Assembly: GCA_021300075.1 (NCBI GenBank)
Contig: JAJTIB010000013.1
Coordinates: 1 to 23,063, forward strand
Source of the DNA: Rickettsiales bacterium
GTDB lineage: Bacteria > Pseudomonadota > Alphaproteobacteria > Rickettsiales > UBA3002
DNA length: 23,063 nucleotides
Direction: 5' to 3'
Shown: positions 1-5,779 of the stretch, piece by piece
Position numbering within the stretch: the stretch's first letter is position 1
How the letters are laid out: every line of letters starts with the position of its first letter
Made by a program: the position numbers and the translations under genes
Notes under the pieces: generated by a model
The model's input: only the letters and a program-made list of their open reading frames with translations
What the model was told of the DNA's origin: nothing
Databases searched by the model: none

Positions 1-405
1 CTTGGCGCTTTTCTAGGTGGCTGGCTCGTCTTGCATTGGGGCATGTATCGAAGTCTGATGATTTGCGGCCTCGTCCATATGCTCACCAATCTGTTGTTGG
101 TGGTGCAGGCCGGGCTGGGCGCGAATGAGTATTTTCTGATCTTCAGTATCTCTGCTGAAAATTTAAGTGGCGGCATGGCAACGACGGCTTTCATCGCCTA
201 CCTCAGCGCGCTGTGCAAGCGTCATTACACGGCCACGCAATATGCGTTGCTTTCGTCGCTGGCCGCGTTTGGCCGCACCTGGCTTTCCACCCCTTCGGGC
301 TGGGTATCGGAGCGGCTGGGGTGGGAGTGGTTCTTCATCGTTTCCTGCCTCATCTCATTACCGAGTCTGGCACTCTTATGGTGGCTGGAGAAACACAAAC
401 GTTAG
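1..405 (+). CDS. ampG: AmpG-like muropeptide MFS permease, C-terminal part (5' end outside window)
   Basis: The frame is open from base 1 to the TAG at 403-405, so only the last 134 residues are present. The segment has several hydrophobic helices and the motif ENLSGGMATTAFIAYLSALC, followed by a segment beginning ATQYALLSSLA, which resembles AmpG permeases. Known for the family: AmpG is an inner-membrane proton-driven importer of anhydromuropeptides released by cell-wall turnover, feeding peptidoglycan recycling. The protein ends in a short basic tail (EKHKR). The true start lies upstream of the window; internal TTG/ATG codons at 31 and 43 are not starts. Another MFS carrier of the same subfamily cannot be excluded, but the ENLSGG segment makes AmpG the best call. 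Confidence 0.85.
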   Translation, partial: LGAFLGGWLVLHWGMYRSLMICGLVHMLTNLLLVVQAGLGANEYFLIFSISAENLSGGMATTAFIAYLSALCKRHYTATQYALLSSLAAFGRTWLSTPSGWVSERLGWEWFFIVSCLISLPSLALLWWLEKHKR

Positions 406-430
406 CGCGCATAAAATTGCGCTGTTTCTT
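404..430 (+). terminator. Possible weak terminator after the permease gene
   Basis: A short inverted repeat (AGCGC at 404-408 and GCGCT at 419-423) directly overlaps the permease stop codon. It is followed by a T-rich stretch (GTTTCTT, 424-430). The stem is only five base pairs, so this is a weak candidate. Confidence 0.25.
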
Positions 431-478
431 GACAGACTCTTGGGTGCTCGTTAGTTTTTCTTTCGGTGATTTTATAAT
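429..478 (+). promoter_or_regulatory. Candidate promoter for the entericidin-like pair
   Basis: A consensus -35 box TTGACA lies at 429-434, with a weak -10 (TAGTTT, 452-457) 17 bp downstream. A perfect TATAAT also occurs at 473-478, but no good -35 stands at the right distance before it. Either could drive the small lipoprotein gene at 506. The call rests on sequence matches only. Confidence 0.35.
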
Positions 479-505
479 TTTATCCAATCCAAGAGGAGTC
501 TTTCG

Positions 506-640
506 GTGAAATCTTCCGTAAAAGCTATGATGTTGTTAGGTACCACGTTGCTGCTGCTCGCTGCTTGCAACACCACGGCGGGGTTGGGTAAGGATCTTAC
601 AAATGCGGGTGACGCGATTACGCGTAGCGCGACGCGATAA
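506..640 (+). CDS. Entericidin-like small lipoprotein, first copy (44 aa)
   Basis: This small gene starts with GTG at 506, seven bases after a strong Shine-Dalgarno GAGGAG (493-498), and ends at TAA 638-640. The 44-residue product has a basic N-terminus (MKSSVK), a hydrophobic run, and a lipobox LLAAC with the acceptor cysteine at residue 21. After it comes CNTTAGLGKDLTNAGDAI, the hallmark of the entericidin EcnA/EcnB family. In that family the mature peptide is a tiny lipid-anchored envelope protein; in enterobacteria EcnA/EcnB form a bacteriolytic antidote/toxin pair. The role in alphaproteobacteria is unclear. It is a paralogue of the next gene, with nearly identical leader and core. Confidence 0.8.
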   Translation: MKSSVKAMMLLGTTLLLLAACNTTAGLGKDLTNAGDAITRSATR

Positions 641-666
641 ATAAAGCGTTCATTTAGGGGGCGGCG

Positions 667-867
667 ATGAAATCTTCTCTCAAAGTCATGTTGTTGCTTG
701 GTACTTTGCTGCCGATGCTTGCCGCTTGCAACACGATAGCTGGAATCGGGAAGGATTTATCGGTAGCGGGCGACGCCCTTAGTAACAGCGCGATGTCGGT
801 TAAGAATGCGAAAGGCCAGCCGTCAAATCCTGGTCGCAATAATGCGGGGGCTATTCAAAAGCACTAG
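667..867 (+). CDS. Entericidin-like small lipoprotein, second copy (66 aa)
   Basis: The 66-residue product starts at ATG 667 behind a GGGGG/GGCG-type purine run. It has a signal peptide and lipobox MLAAC (cysteine 21) followed by CNTIAGIGKDLSVAGDAL, the entericidin core. It shares the MKSS leader and spacing of the gene 26 bp upstream, so the two are a tandem duplication. This copy has an extra hydrophilic tail of about 20 residues (roughly 45-66, rich in N, G, P, K) missing from the first. The two genes are probably cotranscribed from the promoter before 506. Family assignment is good; whether they act as a toxin/antidote pair here is unknown. Confidence 0.8.
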   Translation: MKSSLKVMLLLGTLLPMLAACNTIAGIGKDLSVAGDALSNSAMSVKNAKGQPSNPGRNNAGAIQKH

Positions 868-946
868 GGTTTCAACTGAGAATTGGGTGAAACAGGGGCG
901 GGTCTGGCCTCGCAGATAAATCGCCAGCTGGTTGTGTTTGTCGTTT
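868..946. other. Short gap between convergent lipoprotein and hemF genes
   Basis: This 79-bp stretch separates two gene ends that face each other. It holds a 6-bp inverted repeat (GTTTCA 869-874, TGAAAC 888-893) with a 13-base loop and no T-run on either strand. I see no convincing terminator or small gene. Confidence 0.3.
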
Positions 947-2158
947 CTATTCCCAGATTGCCATGGGCGGCAGCGACATCAGAATTGCTTCGGGATTTCC
1001 GCCGGTCATCAAACCGAACTTTGTGCCGCGGTCATACAATAGGTTGTATTCCACATATCGTCCTCGCTTGACGAGTTGACGATGGCGCTGTTCCTCTGTC
1101 CATTTACTCATCATATTCAGTCGGATAAGGTGAGTGTAAATCTGCTGAAAGGCGCGCCCGACATTTTTGGTGAAATCAAAGGTCTGCTCCCAACTCAGGC
1201 TGGATTGCGATGCCACCTCCATCCCTTTGACTGTTCGCTCTAAACCCAGGCCTCCTCGACCAAATTGCCCGGGCGCGATGGGGCTGGTATCTGCACCCAG
1301 AGAGTTCAACCCCAGATAGTCATAGAAAATCCCTCCTACCCCACGCGCCTCGTCGCGGTGGGGGATATAAAAATACTCATCGCACCAATCTTTGAAGGCG
1401 GGGTAGAATTTCGGGTCGGCCTGGTTACAGACAATTTCAAACGCGCGATGGAACGCAGCCGTATCCTCTGCAACTGCAAACATGGGGTTGAGGTCGCCGC
1501 CGCCGCCGAACCAGAGTCTTGAAGGCGCTGTCGCGCCAGAAGTGGGCGTCCCGCCGCCCCTCGCGGCTTCGCCGCTGACCCCCTCGCTTCGCTCTGCTCG
1601 CGGCTCGCCCTTCGGGCTACGCACGATCACTTCACCCGTAGTACTGGCCACCGGCCACTGACCACTGACTACTTCTTCGCCGCCCCCCACCACAATCATG
1701 CGCGTATTGAAATGGGCAGCGGGAACAAGAGGCGAGCACATATGAGCGACCAGCGAAATACCTGAGGCCCAGAAGCGCGGATTCTTTTCCGCGCCCGGAA
1801 TTTCTTTACGAAAAGCGGGGGAGAATTCGCCTTCGACAGTGGAGATATTGACGCCAACTTTCTCGAATACCCGCCCCTTCATGATGGAGATTTCACCGCC
1901 CCCTCCTTCGGCGCGAGTCCAGGGTGTCCGGGTGAATTTATGATGGGAAGGGGGCGTCCCGCCGCCCTTCGCGGCTACACCGCTGACCCCCTCGCTTCGC
2001 GGCTCGCCCTTCGGGCTACGCACATCACCTTCTATCCCGCTATCTTTTGCGGTTTCATACTCCGCTTCAATCGCCTCGAAGCTGGCGCAGATATCGTCGC
2101 GCAATTGCCGAAACCAGGCGCTGGCGAGGGATTTTTTTTCGTGAATGGTGAAGCTCAT
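947..2158 (-). CDS. hemF: Oxygen-dependent coproporphyrinogen III oxidase with three in-frame insertions
   Basis: HemF oxidatively decarboxylates coproporphyrinogen III to protoporphyrinogen IX with O2 in heme biosynthesis. Family landmarks are clear: GRVFEKVGVNISTVEGEFSP (96-115), PRFWASGISLVAHM (127-140), HFNTR (149-153), LWFGGGGDLNPM (215-226), RGVGGIFYDYL (272-282), and the C-terminal segment starting RGRYVEYNLLYDRGTKFGL, then ILMSLPP. The protein is 403 aa against about 280-300 for the family. The excess falls in three blocks, residues about 44-71, 158-212 and 283-322, which total about 123 residues and lie between conserved motifs. All keep the frame, so the gene appears intact and translated. 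The start at 2158 gives the usual N-terminus (MSFTIHEKKSLA). It lies 31 bp after trmL on the same strand and is probably cotranscribed with it. Confidence 0.95.
   Translation of the reverse strand: MSFTIHEKKSLASAWFRQLRDDICASFEAIEAEYETAKDSGIEGDVRSPKGEPRSEGVSGVAAKGGGTPPSHHKFTRTPWTRAEGGGGEISIMKGRVFEKVGVNISTVEGEFSPAFRKEIPGAEKNPRFWASGISLVAHMCSPLVPAAHFNTRMIVVGGGEEVVSGQWPVASTTGEVIVRSPKGEPRAERSEGVSGEAARGGGTPTSGATAPSRLWFGGGGDLNPMFAVAEDTAAFHRAFEIVCNQADPKFYPAFKDWCDEYFYIPHRDEARGVGGIFYDYLGLNSLGADTSPIAPGQFGRGGLGLERTVKGMEVASQSSLSWEQTFDFTKNVGRAFQQIYTHLIRLNMMSKWTEEQRHRQLVKRGRYVEYNLLYDRGTKFGLMTGGNPEAILMSLPPMAIWE
1193..1312 (-). repeat. Probable third in-frame insertion in hemF
   Basis: About 120 bp (40 codons, residues about 283-322) lies between GGIFYDYL and WEQTFDFTKNVGRAF. 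These two segments are nearly adjacent in ordinary HemF proteins. The encoded peptide is Gly/Ser/Pro-rich (GLNSLGADTSPIAPGQFGRG, then GLGLERTVKGMEVASQSS). The DNA contains the palindrome GCCCGGGC at 1267-1274. I found no second copy in the window, so its status as a repeat is inferred from its position and from the other two insertions. Boundaries are approximate. Confidence 0.5.
1544..1624 (-). repeat. GC-rich hairpin element, copy 2, inside hemF
   Basis: This 81-bp element runs from GGGCGTCCCGCCGCCC to CTTCGGGCTACGCAC on the plus strand. It matches the copy at 1952-2023 almost base for base apart from a 9-bp extra block (about 1590-1598) and a few substitutions. It contains small hairpins, GCGGC-TTC-GCCGC (1563-1575) and GCCC-TTC-GGGC (1607-1617). 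On the hemF strand it encodes residues 179-205, VRSPKGEPRAERSEGVSGEA followed by ARGGGTP. The 9-bp difference between copies preserves the frame. Confidence 0.85.
1638..1672 (-). repeat. Heptamer repeat array (TCAGTGG-type) inside hemF
   Basis: Read on the hemF strand, the 35 bp form degenerate 7-base units: CAGTGGT, CAGTGGC, CGGTGGC, CAGTACT, framed by GTAGT and ACTAC ends. The array encodes VVSGQWPVASTT (residues 163-174), sits directly beside hairpin element copy 2, and forms part of the same 55-codon insertion. The unit length of seven matches the AT-rich arrays at 5586-5779 and 23026-23063, though the unit sequence differs. Confidence 0.7.
1952..2023 (-). repeat. GC-rich hairpin element, copy 1, inside hemF
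   Basis: This 72-bp copy of the element at 1544-1624 has the same orientation and the same reading frame. On the hemF strand it encodes residues 46-69, VRSPKGEPRSEGVSGVAAKG followed by GGTP. The TTC loop hairpin of copy 2 is altered here to CTACACC, so one hairpin is weakened. It lies between the N-terminal helix (ending about residue 43) and the FTRTPW...GGGG segment, where family members have only a short linker. Confidence 0.85.
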
Positions 2159-2189
2159 AAGCCTACTTTATACGATATGCCAAAGGTTA

Positions 2190-2663
2190 TTATTGTTGAC
2201 CTGTATCAAACTTCCAGCCCTGTTGTCGTGCGGCTTCGGCAACGACAATGCCCGCACTCATCGCCACATTCAAGGAACGCATCCCAGCGCGCATGGGGAT
2301 GGTGAGGATTTTATCCATCTGCGCGTACAGCGTACGCGGTGTGCCGGCACTTTCTTGGCCGAGCACGAGATAGTCGCTGGGTTTGAAATTAATATCGTTG
2401 TAATGGGTAGTGCCATCAGTTTCAAGCAGCATCAGGCGGCCCGGATGGTCGCTTTGGTAGTCAAGAAATGCTTGCCAGTCGTGATGGCGAATCAGGGTGG
2501 CCTGGTCGATATAATCCATTCCGGCGCGACGCAGTTTCTGGTGGCTGAGCGGAAAACCACAGGGTTCAATGATATGGATGGCCGCTCCCAGACAAGCCGA
2601 GAGTCTCAGCATTGCCCCGAGATTTTGTGGGATATCGGGCTGGTATAAAACGAGATTGAGCAT
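2190..2663 (-). CDS. trmL: tRNA (cytidine/uridine-34-2'-O)-methyltransferase
   Basis: TrmL is a SPOUT-class, SAM-dependent enzyme that methylates the wobble ribose of tRNA-Leu isoacceptors. The family's N-terminus LNLVLYQPDIPQNLG is followed by HIIEPCGFPLS, then the knot motifs VLGQESAGTP and IPMRAGMRSLNVAMSAGIVV that bind SAM. The length (157 aa) matches the family. I chose ATG at 2661-2663 because known TrmL proteins begin at this point. A GTG five codons upstream (2676-2678) would also be in frame; neither has a clear Shine-Dalgarno. The palindrome CACCG-C-CGGTG (2676-2686) overlaps the alternative start. The gene lies divergent from petA and 31 bp before hemF. Confidence 0.93.
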   Translation of the reverse strand: MLNLVLYQPDIPQNLGAMLRLSACLGAAIHIIEPCGFPLSHQKLRRAGMDYIDQATLIRHHDWQAFLDYQSDHPGRLMLLETDGTTHYNDINFKPSDYLVLGQESAGTPRTLYAQMDKILTIPMRAGMRSLNVAMSAGIVVAEAARQQGWKFDTGQQ

Positions 2664-2845
2664 AGGGGATCGTTTCACCGGCGGTGCAGTTCGCGCACAG
2701 CTAACGGAAAGCTAGAGCATAAGTCAATCAAACCAGCGAGCGAACTTGACAGATATGCGGCCATTCGGGTAGCACGCGGAAAGATGATTTTTTGTCTCGC
2801 ATTCGCCTTCTCTCCTTCGCCCGCCTCCGTTAGTAAGGTCACCTC
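2664..2845. promoter_or_regulatory. Divergent trmL / petA promoter region
   Basis: The gap between the divergent trmL and petA starts holds no convincing gene. On the plus strand, TTGACA (2746-2751) is followed after 18 bp by a weak -10 TAGCAC (2770-2775), a plausible petABC promoter. On the minus strand, TTGACT (reverse of 2722-2727) with a poor -10 might serve trmL-hemF. A weak Shine-Dalgarno TAAGG (2834-2838) stands seven bases before petA. Confidence 0.35.
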
Positions 2846-3376
2846 ATGAGCCATGATTCGAGCAGCCCCGATTCTGAACGTCGCGATTTTATTATTCTGA
2901 CAGCCCAGGCCATGGGCGCGCTTGGAGCTGCGGCAGTGATCTGGCCGTTCGTAAATAGTATGAACCCTTCGGCGGATGTACTCGCACTCTCCAGCACTGA
3001 GGTTGATATTTCTCCCATCGCACCAGGGCAGGAAATCAAAGTCATGTGGCGCGGCAAGCCGGTCTTTATTCGCCACCGTACGCCGGAAGATATCGCTGCC
3101 GCCGAGGCAGTATCGCTTACTGAATTGCGCGATCCCCAGACAGACGCTGAACGGGTGAAAAAAGGCAAAGAGCAATGGCTGGTGATGGTCGGGGTTTGCA
3201 CGCATCTGGGTTGTATTCCGCTGGGTAATCTGGCGGGTGATTATCGCGGCTGGTTCTGCCCCTGCCACGGCTCGCACTACGATACGGCGGGGCGCATCCG
3301 CAAAGGCCCCGCCCCGACCAATCTGGTGGTGCCGCCGTTCGAGTTTTTATCCGACACTAAAGTGAAAATAGGCTAG
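2846..3376 (+). CDS. petA: Ubiquinol-cytochrome c reductase iron-sulfur (Rieske) subunit
   Basis: This is the Rieske 2Fe-2S subunit of the bc1 complex, which takes electrons from ubiquinol at the Qo site and passes them to cytochrome c1. Cluster box 1 is CTHLGC (Cys118, His120, Cys123) and box 2 is CPCHGSHY (Cys138, Cys140, His141), so all four ligands and the disulfide pair are present. The N-terminus has a twin-arginine-like signal anchor (ERRDFIILTAQ, 11-21, then a hydrophobic helix to about 36), as expected for Tat-exported Rieske proteins. Length 176 aa is normal. It is the first gene of petABC, with only six bases to petB. Confidence 0.97.
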   Translation: MSHDSSSPDSERRDFIILTAQAMGALGAAAVIWPFVNSMNPSADVLALSSTEVDISPIAPGQEIKVMWRGKPVFIRHRTPEDIAAAEAVSLTELRDPQTDAERVKKGKEQWLVMVGVCTHLGCIPLGNLAGDYRGWFCPCHGSHYDTAGRIRKGPAPTNLVVPPFEFLSDTKVKIG

Positions 3377-3382
3377 GTCATT

Positions 3383-4822
3383 ATGGCACATGCACCCAAA
3401 GAGCAGCAGCCGGGAGTGGTAGGTTGGCTTGATTATCGGTTACCGATTTTTGGCACGCTAAAGGGCGCGCTGGTGGATTATCCGGTGCCAAAAAATCTCA
3501 ATTATTTCTGGAATTTTGGCTCCATAGCCGGGGTTTGTCTTGTTATTCAGATCCTGACCGGCATTCTGCTCGCCATGCATTACAACCCCTCCGTTGCGGG
3601 CGCCTTCAACTCGGTTGAGCATATCATGCGTAACGTCAATTATGGCTGGCTGCTGCGCTATATGCATGCGGTGGGTGCCTCCATGTTTTTCATCGTGGTT
3701 TATATCCATATGTTCCGTGGACTTTATTACGGTTCCTACAAAGCGCCGCGCGAAGTACTGTGGTGGCTGGGTGTGCTGATTCTGGTGTTGATGATGGCGA
3801 CTGCCTTCATGGGCTATGTGCTGCCCTGGGGACAGATGAGTTTCTGGGGTGCGACCGTTATCACCAATTTATTCTCGGCTTTTCCGTTGGTAGGTGATCC
3901 GATTGTCACCTGGCTCTGGGGTGGTTTTGCGGTCGATAACCCAACGCTCAATCGCTTCTTCGTTCTGCATTATCTGCTGCCTTTTCTGATTGTGGGGGTT
4001 GTCTTCCTGCATCTGATCGCGCTGCATGCCCACGGCTCGAATAATCCGCTTGGGATTGATGCTAAAGCCCCTAAAGATAAAATCCCGTTCCATCCTTATT
4101 ACACAGTGAAGGACTTTTTCGGGTTTGGCCTGTTCTTTCTTGTGTTTGCCGCGTTTATTTTCTTCGCGCCAAATTATCTTGGTCACCCCGATAATTACAT
4201 TGAGGCCAATCCGCTGGTGACGCCGGCCCATATTGTGCCGGAATGGTATTTCCTTCCGTTTTATGCCATTTTGCGCGCGTTTGTGTTTGATATTCCCTTC
4301 TGGGCGCTGGCGGCGTTGCCTTTTGCCTATGCCGGGTATCTGGCCCAGAAAATCAATAAAGCGCGCGAGTTTACACTCGAAAATCTTTTTGGCGCAATGC
4401 AATGGGGTCGGGCGAAAGAAGCCGCTGGCCGTGTGCAGTCGCTCCTTGCATCGCTCGGGGCGGGTGGGTTTTTAGTGCTGCTGGGGCTTATTGGTTTTGT
4501 GATTGAGGCAAAGCTCGCCGGTGTTCTGGCCATGTTTGGCGCGATTGTCGTGTTATTGTTTCTGCCCTGGCTTGATACCTCGCCAGTCAGAAGCGCCTCC
4601 TTCCGCCCTCTATACCGCTGGTTTTTCTGGCTTTTCGCCCTTAATGCTGTGGCGCTTGGATTTCTCGGCTCGATGCCGGCGGAAGGGATTTATGTGGTGT
4701 TCGCTCTCATCTGTACGGGGATTTATTTCGCCTTCTTTCTGGTGGTGATGCCGCTTCTGAGCAGATATGAAAAACCATTGCAGTTGCCTGAGTCGATCAG
4801 TGCAGCCGTGCTCGCCCATTAG
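3383..4822 (+). CDS. petB: Cytochrome b of the bc1 complex, with an enlarged loop
   Basis: This multi-helix subunit carries both b hemes and the quinol/quinone sites. Heme ligand pairs are His95/His109 and His196/His210, each 14 residues apart. The Qo motif PEWY is at 286-289, and the C-terminal segment LPWLDTSPVRSASFRPLYRW is typical. At 479 aa it is longer than the roughly 400-445 of most relatives. The extra residues lie between YAILRAFVFDI (294-304) and AKLAGVLAMFGAI (376-388), a site where Rhodobacter-type proteins have a much shorter insert. The insert contains two hydrophobic stretches (about 305-322 and 354-374) around a charged segment. The start codon lies six bases after petA, behind an AGG. 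Confidence 0.97.
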   Translation: MAHAPKEQQPGVVGWLDYRLPIFGTLKGALVDYPVPKNLNYFWNFGSIAGVCLVIQILTGILLAMHYNPSVAGAFNSVEHIMRNVNYGWLLRYMHAVGASMFFIVVYIHMFRGLYYGSYKAPREVLWWLGVLILVLMMATAFMGYVLPWGQMSFWGATVITNLFSAFPLVGDPIVTWLWGGFAVDNPTLNRFFVLHYLLPFLIVGVVFLHLIALHAHGSNNPLGIDAKAPKDKIPFHPYYTVKDFFGFGLFFLVFAAFIFFAPNYLGHPDNYIEANPLVTPAHIVPEWYFLPFYAILRAFVFDIPFWALAALPFAYAGYLAQKINKAREFTLENLFGAMQWGRAKEAAGRVQSLLASLGAGGFLVLLGLIGFVIEAKLAGVLAMFGAIVVLLFLPWLDTSPVRSASFRPLYRWFFWLFALNAVALGFLGSMPAEGIYVVFALICTGIYFAFFLVVMPLLSRYEKPLQLPESISAAVLAH

Positions 4823-4832
4823 GAGTTGCGCC

Positions 4833-5588
4833 ATGCGTTTTTTCTTTGTGTTGTTTTCGCTGGTATTGGTTGCCCCGGCATTCGCTTTGGCCGGTGGGGA
4901 CGTCAAGTATCCCCGCCAGGAGAATTGGGCGTTTGACGGTGTTCTTGGCAAGTTCGACAGACCATCAATTCAGCGTGGGTTGCAGGTATATCGGGAAGTC
5001 TGCGCGGCTTGCCACGGCGTTAAGCGCGTTGCGTTTCGCAGCCTGACGGATGTTGGGTTTTCGGAAGCTGAAGTGAAATCCCTGGCGGCCGAATATACGG
5101 TGCTTGATGGTCCCGATGACAGCGGTGAAATGTTTGATCGCCCCGGTCGCCCGTCGGATCGTTTTCCAGCACCCTACCCTAACGAGCAAGCCGCGCGTGC
5201 GGCGCAGGGTGGCGCCTATCCACTGGATTTGAGCTTGATTGTTAAAGCTCGGGCCGATGGCGCGAATTATGTTTATTCTCTGTTGACCGGTTATCATGAC
5301 GCGCCCGAAGGAATTACTGTGCCGCAGGGCATGTATTACAATCCCTATTTTGTCGGCGGCCTGATTGCGATGGCGCCGCCACTTAAAGATGGCGCGGTGG
5401 AATATCAGGATGGCACGGCTTCCACGGCGGATCAGATGGCCAGGGATGTGGTGAACTTTCTGCAATGGGCGGCCGAGCCGGAAATGGAAACACGCAAGCG
5501 CATGGGCGTGCGTGTGATGATCTTTCTGCTGATCATGACCGGATTTTTTTATGTCGCCAAGAAACGCATCTGGTCGAAGGTGGAGTAG
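4833..5588 (+). CDS. petC: Cytochrome c1 of the bc1 complex
   Basis: This periplasmic c-type cytochrome, anchored by a C-terminal helix, passes electrons from the Rieske protein to soluble cytochrome c. The start at 4833 is chosen because AGGAG (4821-4825, overlapping the petB stop) lies seven bases upstream and the product then opens with a Sec signal peptide (MRFFFVLFSLVLVAPAFALA). The frame also reads open to 4767 within petB, but that extension is not credible. Heme attachment is CAACH (57-61), the probable axial Met is in GLIAMAPPL (Met180), and the membrane anchor is about 227-243. Length 251 aa is normal. The TAG stop coincides with the first unit of the heptamer repeat that follows. 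Confidence 0.96.
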   Translation: MRFFFVLFSLVLVAPAFALAGGDVKYPRQENWAFDGVLGKFDRPSIQRGLQVYREVCAACHGVKRVAFRSLTDVGFSEAEVKSLAAEYTVLDGPDDSGEMFDRPGRPSDRFPAPYPNEQAARAAQGGAYPLDLSLIVKARADGANYVYSLLTGYHDAPEGITVPQGMYYNPYFVGGLIAMAPPLKDGAVEYQDGTASTADQMARDVVNFLQWAAEPEMETRKRMGVRVMIFLLIMTGFFYVAKKRIWSKVE

Positions 5589-5779
5589 GTTTTAGGTTTT
5601 AGGTTTTAGGTTTTTAGGTTTTTAGGTTTTAGGAAAAAATCTGCACTCCATACCTCTTCCCTGAAACCCGACACCCCCCTTCTTCTTGTTTCTCTGGACC
5701 CGACACCCGGAACCTAGCTGTAGCCTCTTTCTTTCCTAAAACCCATAACCTAAAACCTATAACCTATAACCTAACCCCC
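5586..5779. repeat. Composite inverted heptamer-repeat element filling the petC-uppP gap
   Basis: The left arm (5586-5634) is seven TAGG-containing units, mostly TTTTAGG with two 8-base variants (TTTTTAGG). The right arm (about 5735-5775) is the opposite orientation: CCTAAAA, CCCATAA, CCTAAAA, CCTATAA, CCTATAA, CCTAA. The arms could pair into a long imperfect stem with a centre of about 100 bp. The centre holds further heptamer-like pieces (CCTGAAA, CCCGACA) and two copies of ACCCGACACCC (5666-5676, 5698-5708). The element starts at the petC stop codon and runs up to the uppP ATG. It has no spacers or coding potential. A relative of its central part lies at 23026-23063. Confidence 0.85.

Noticed and set aside
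869..893. GTTTCA/TGAAAC inverted repeat as a bidirectional terminator
   Set aside because: The stem is six base pairs with a 13-base loop and no adjacent T-run on either strand.
947..2158. hemF as a pseudogene damaged by repeat insertion
   Set aside because: All three insertions keep the frame, no internal stop exists, and every conserved HemF motif I could recognise from the N-terminus to the C-terminal ILMSLPP segment is intact.
1269..3040. Shared peptide SPIAPGQ in the third hemF insertion and in PetA (residues 56-62)
   Set aside because: The match is seven residues with limited nucleotide identity and no flanking similarity, and in PetA it lies in a normal family segment; coincidence is the simpler explanation.
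2675..3277. Long minus-strand open frame opposite petA (200 aa)
   Set aside because: It is antisense to a clear Rieske gene, has no recognisable domain, and reads as a shadow of petA codon usage. The same applies to the antisense frames at 3869-4402 (petB) and 4965-5465 (petC).
4767..4832. Upstream extension of cytochrome c1 into petB
   Set aside because: The extension would lack a Shine-Dalgarno and bury the signal peptide; ATG 4833 has AGGAG at the right distance and gives a standard Sec leader.
5586..5779. CRISPR array or telomere-like end
   Set aside because: Units are only 7-8 bp with no unique spacers, and genes continue on both sides, so it is neither a CRISPR array nor a chromosome end despite the TTTTAGG resemblance to telomeric repeats.
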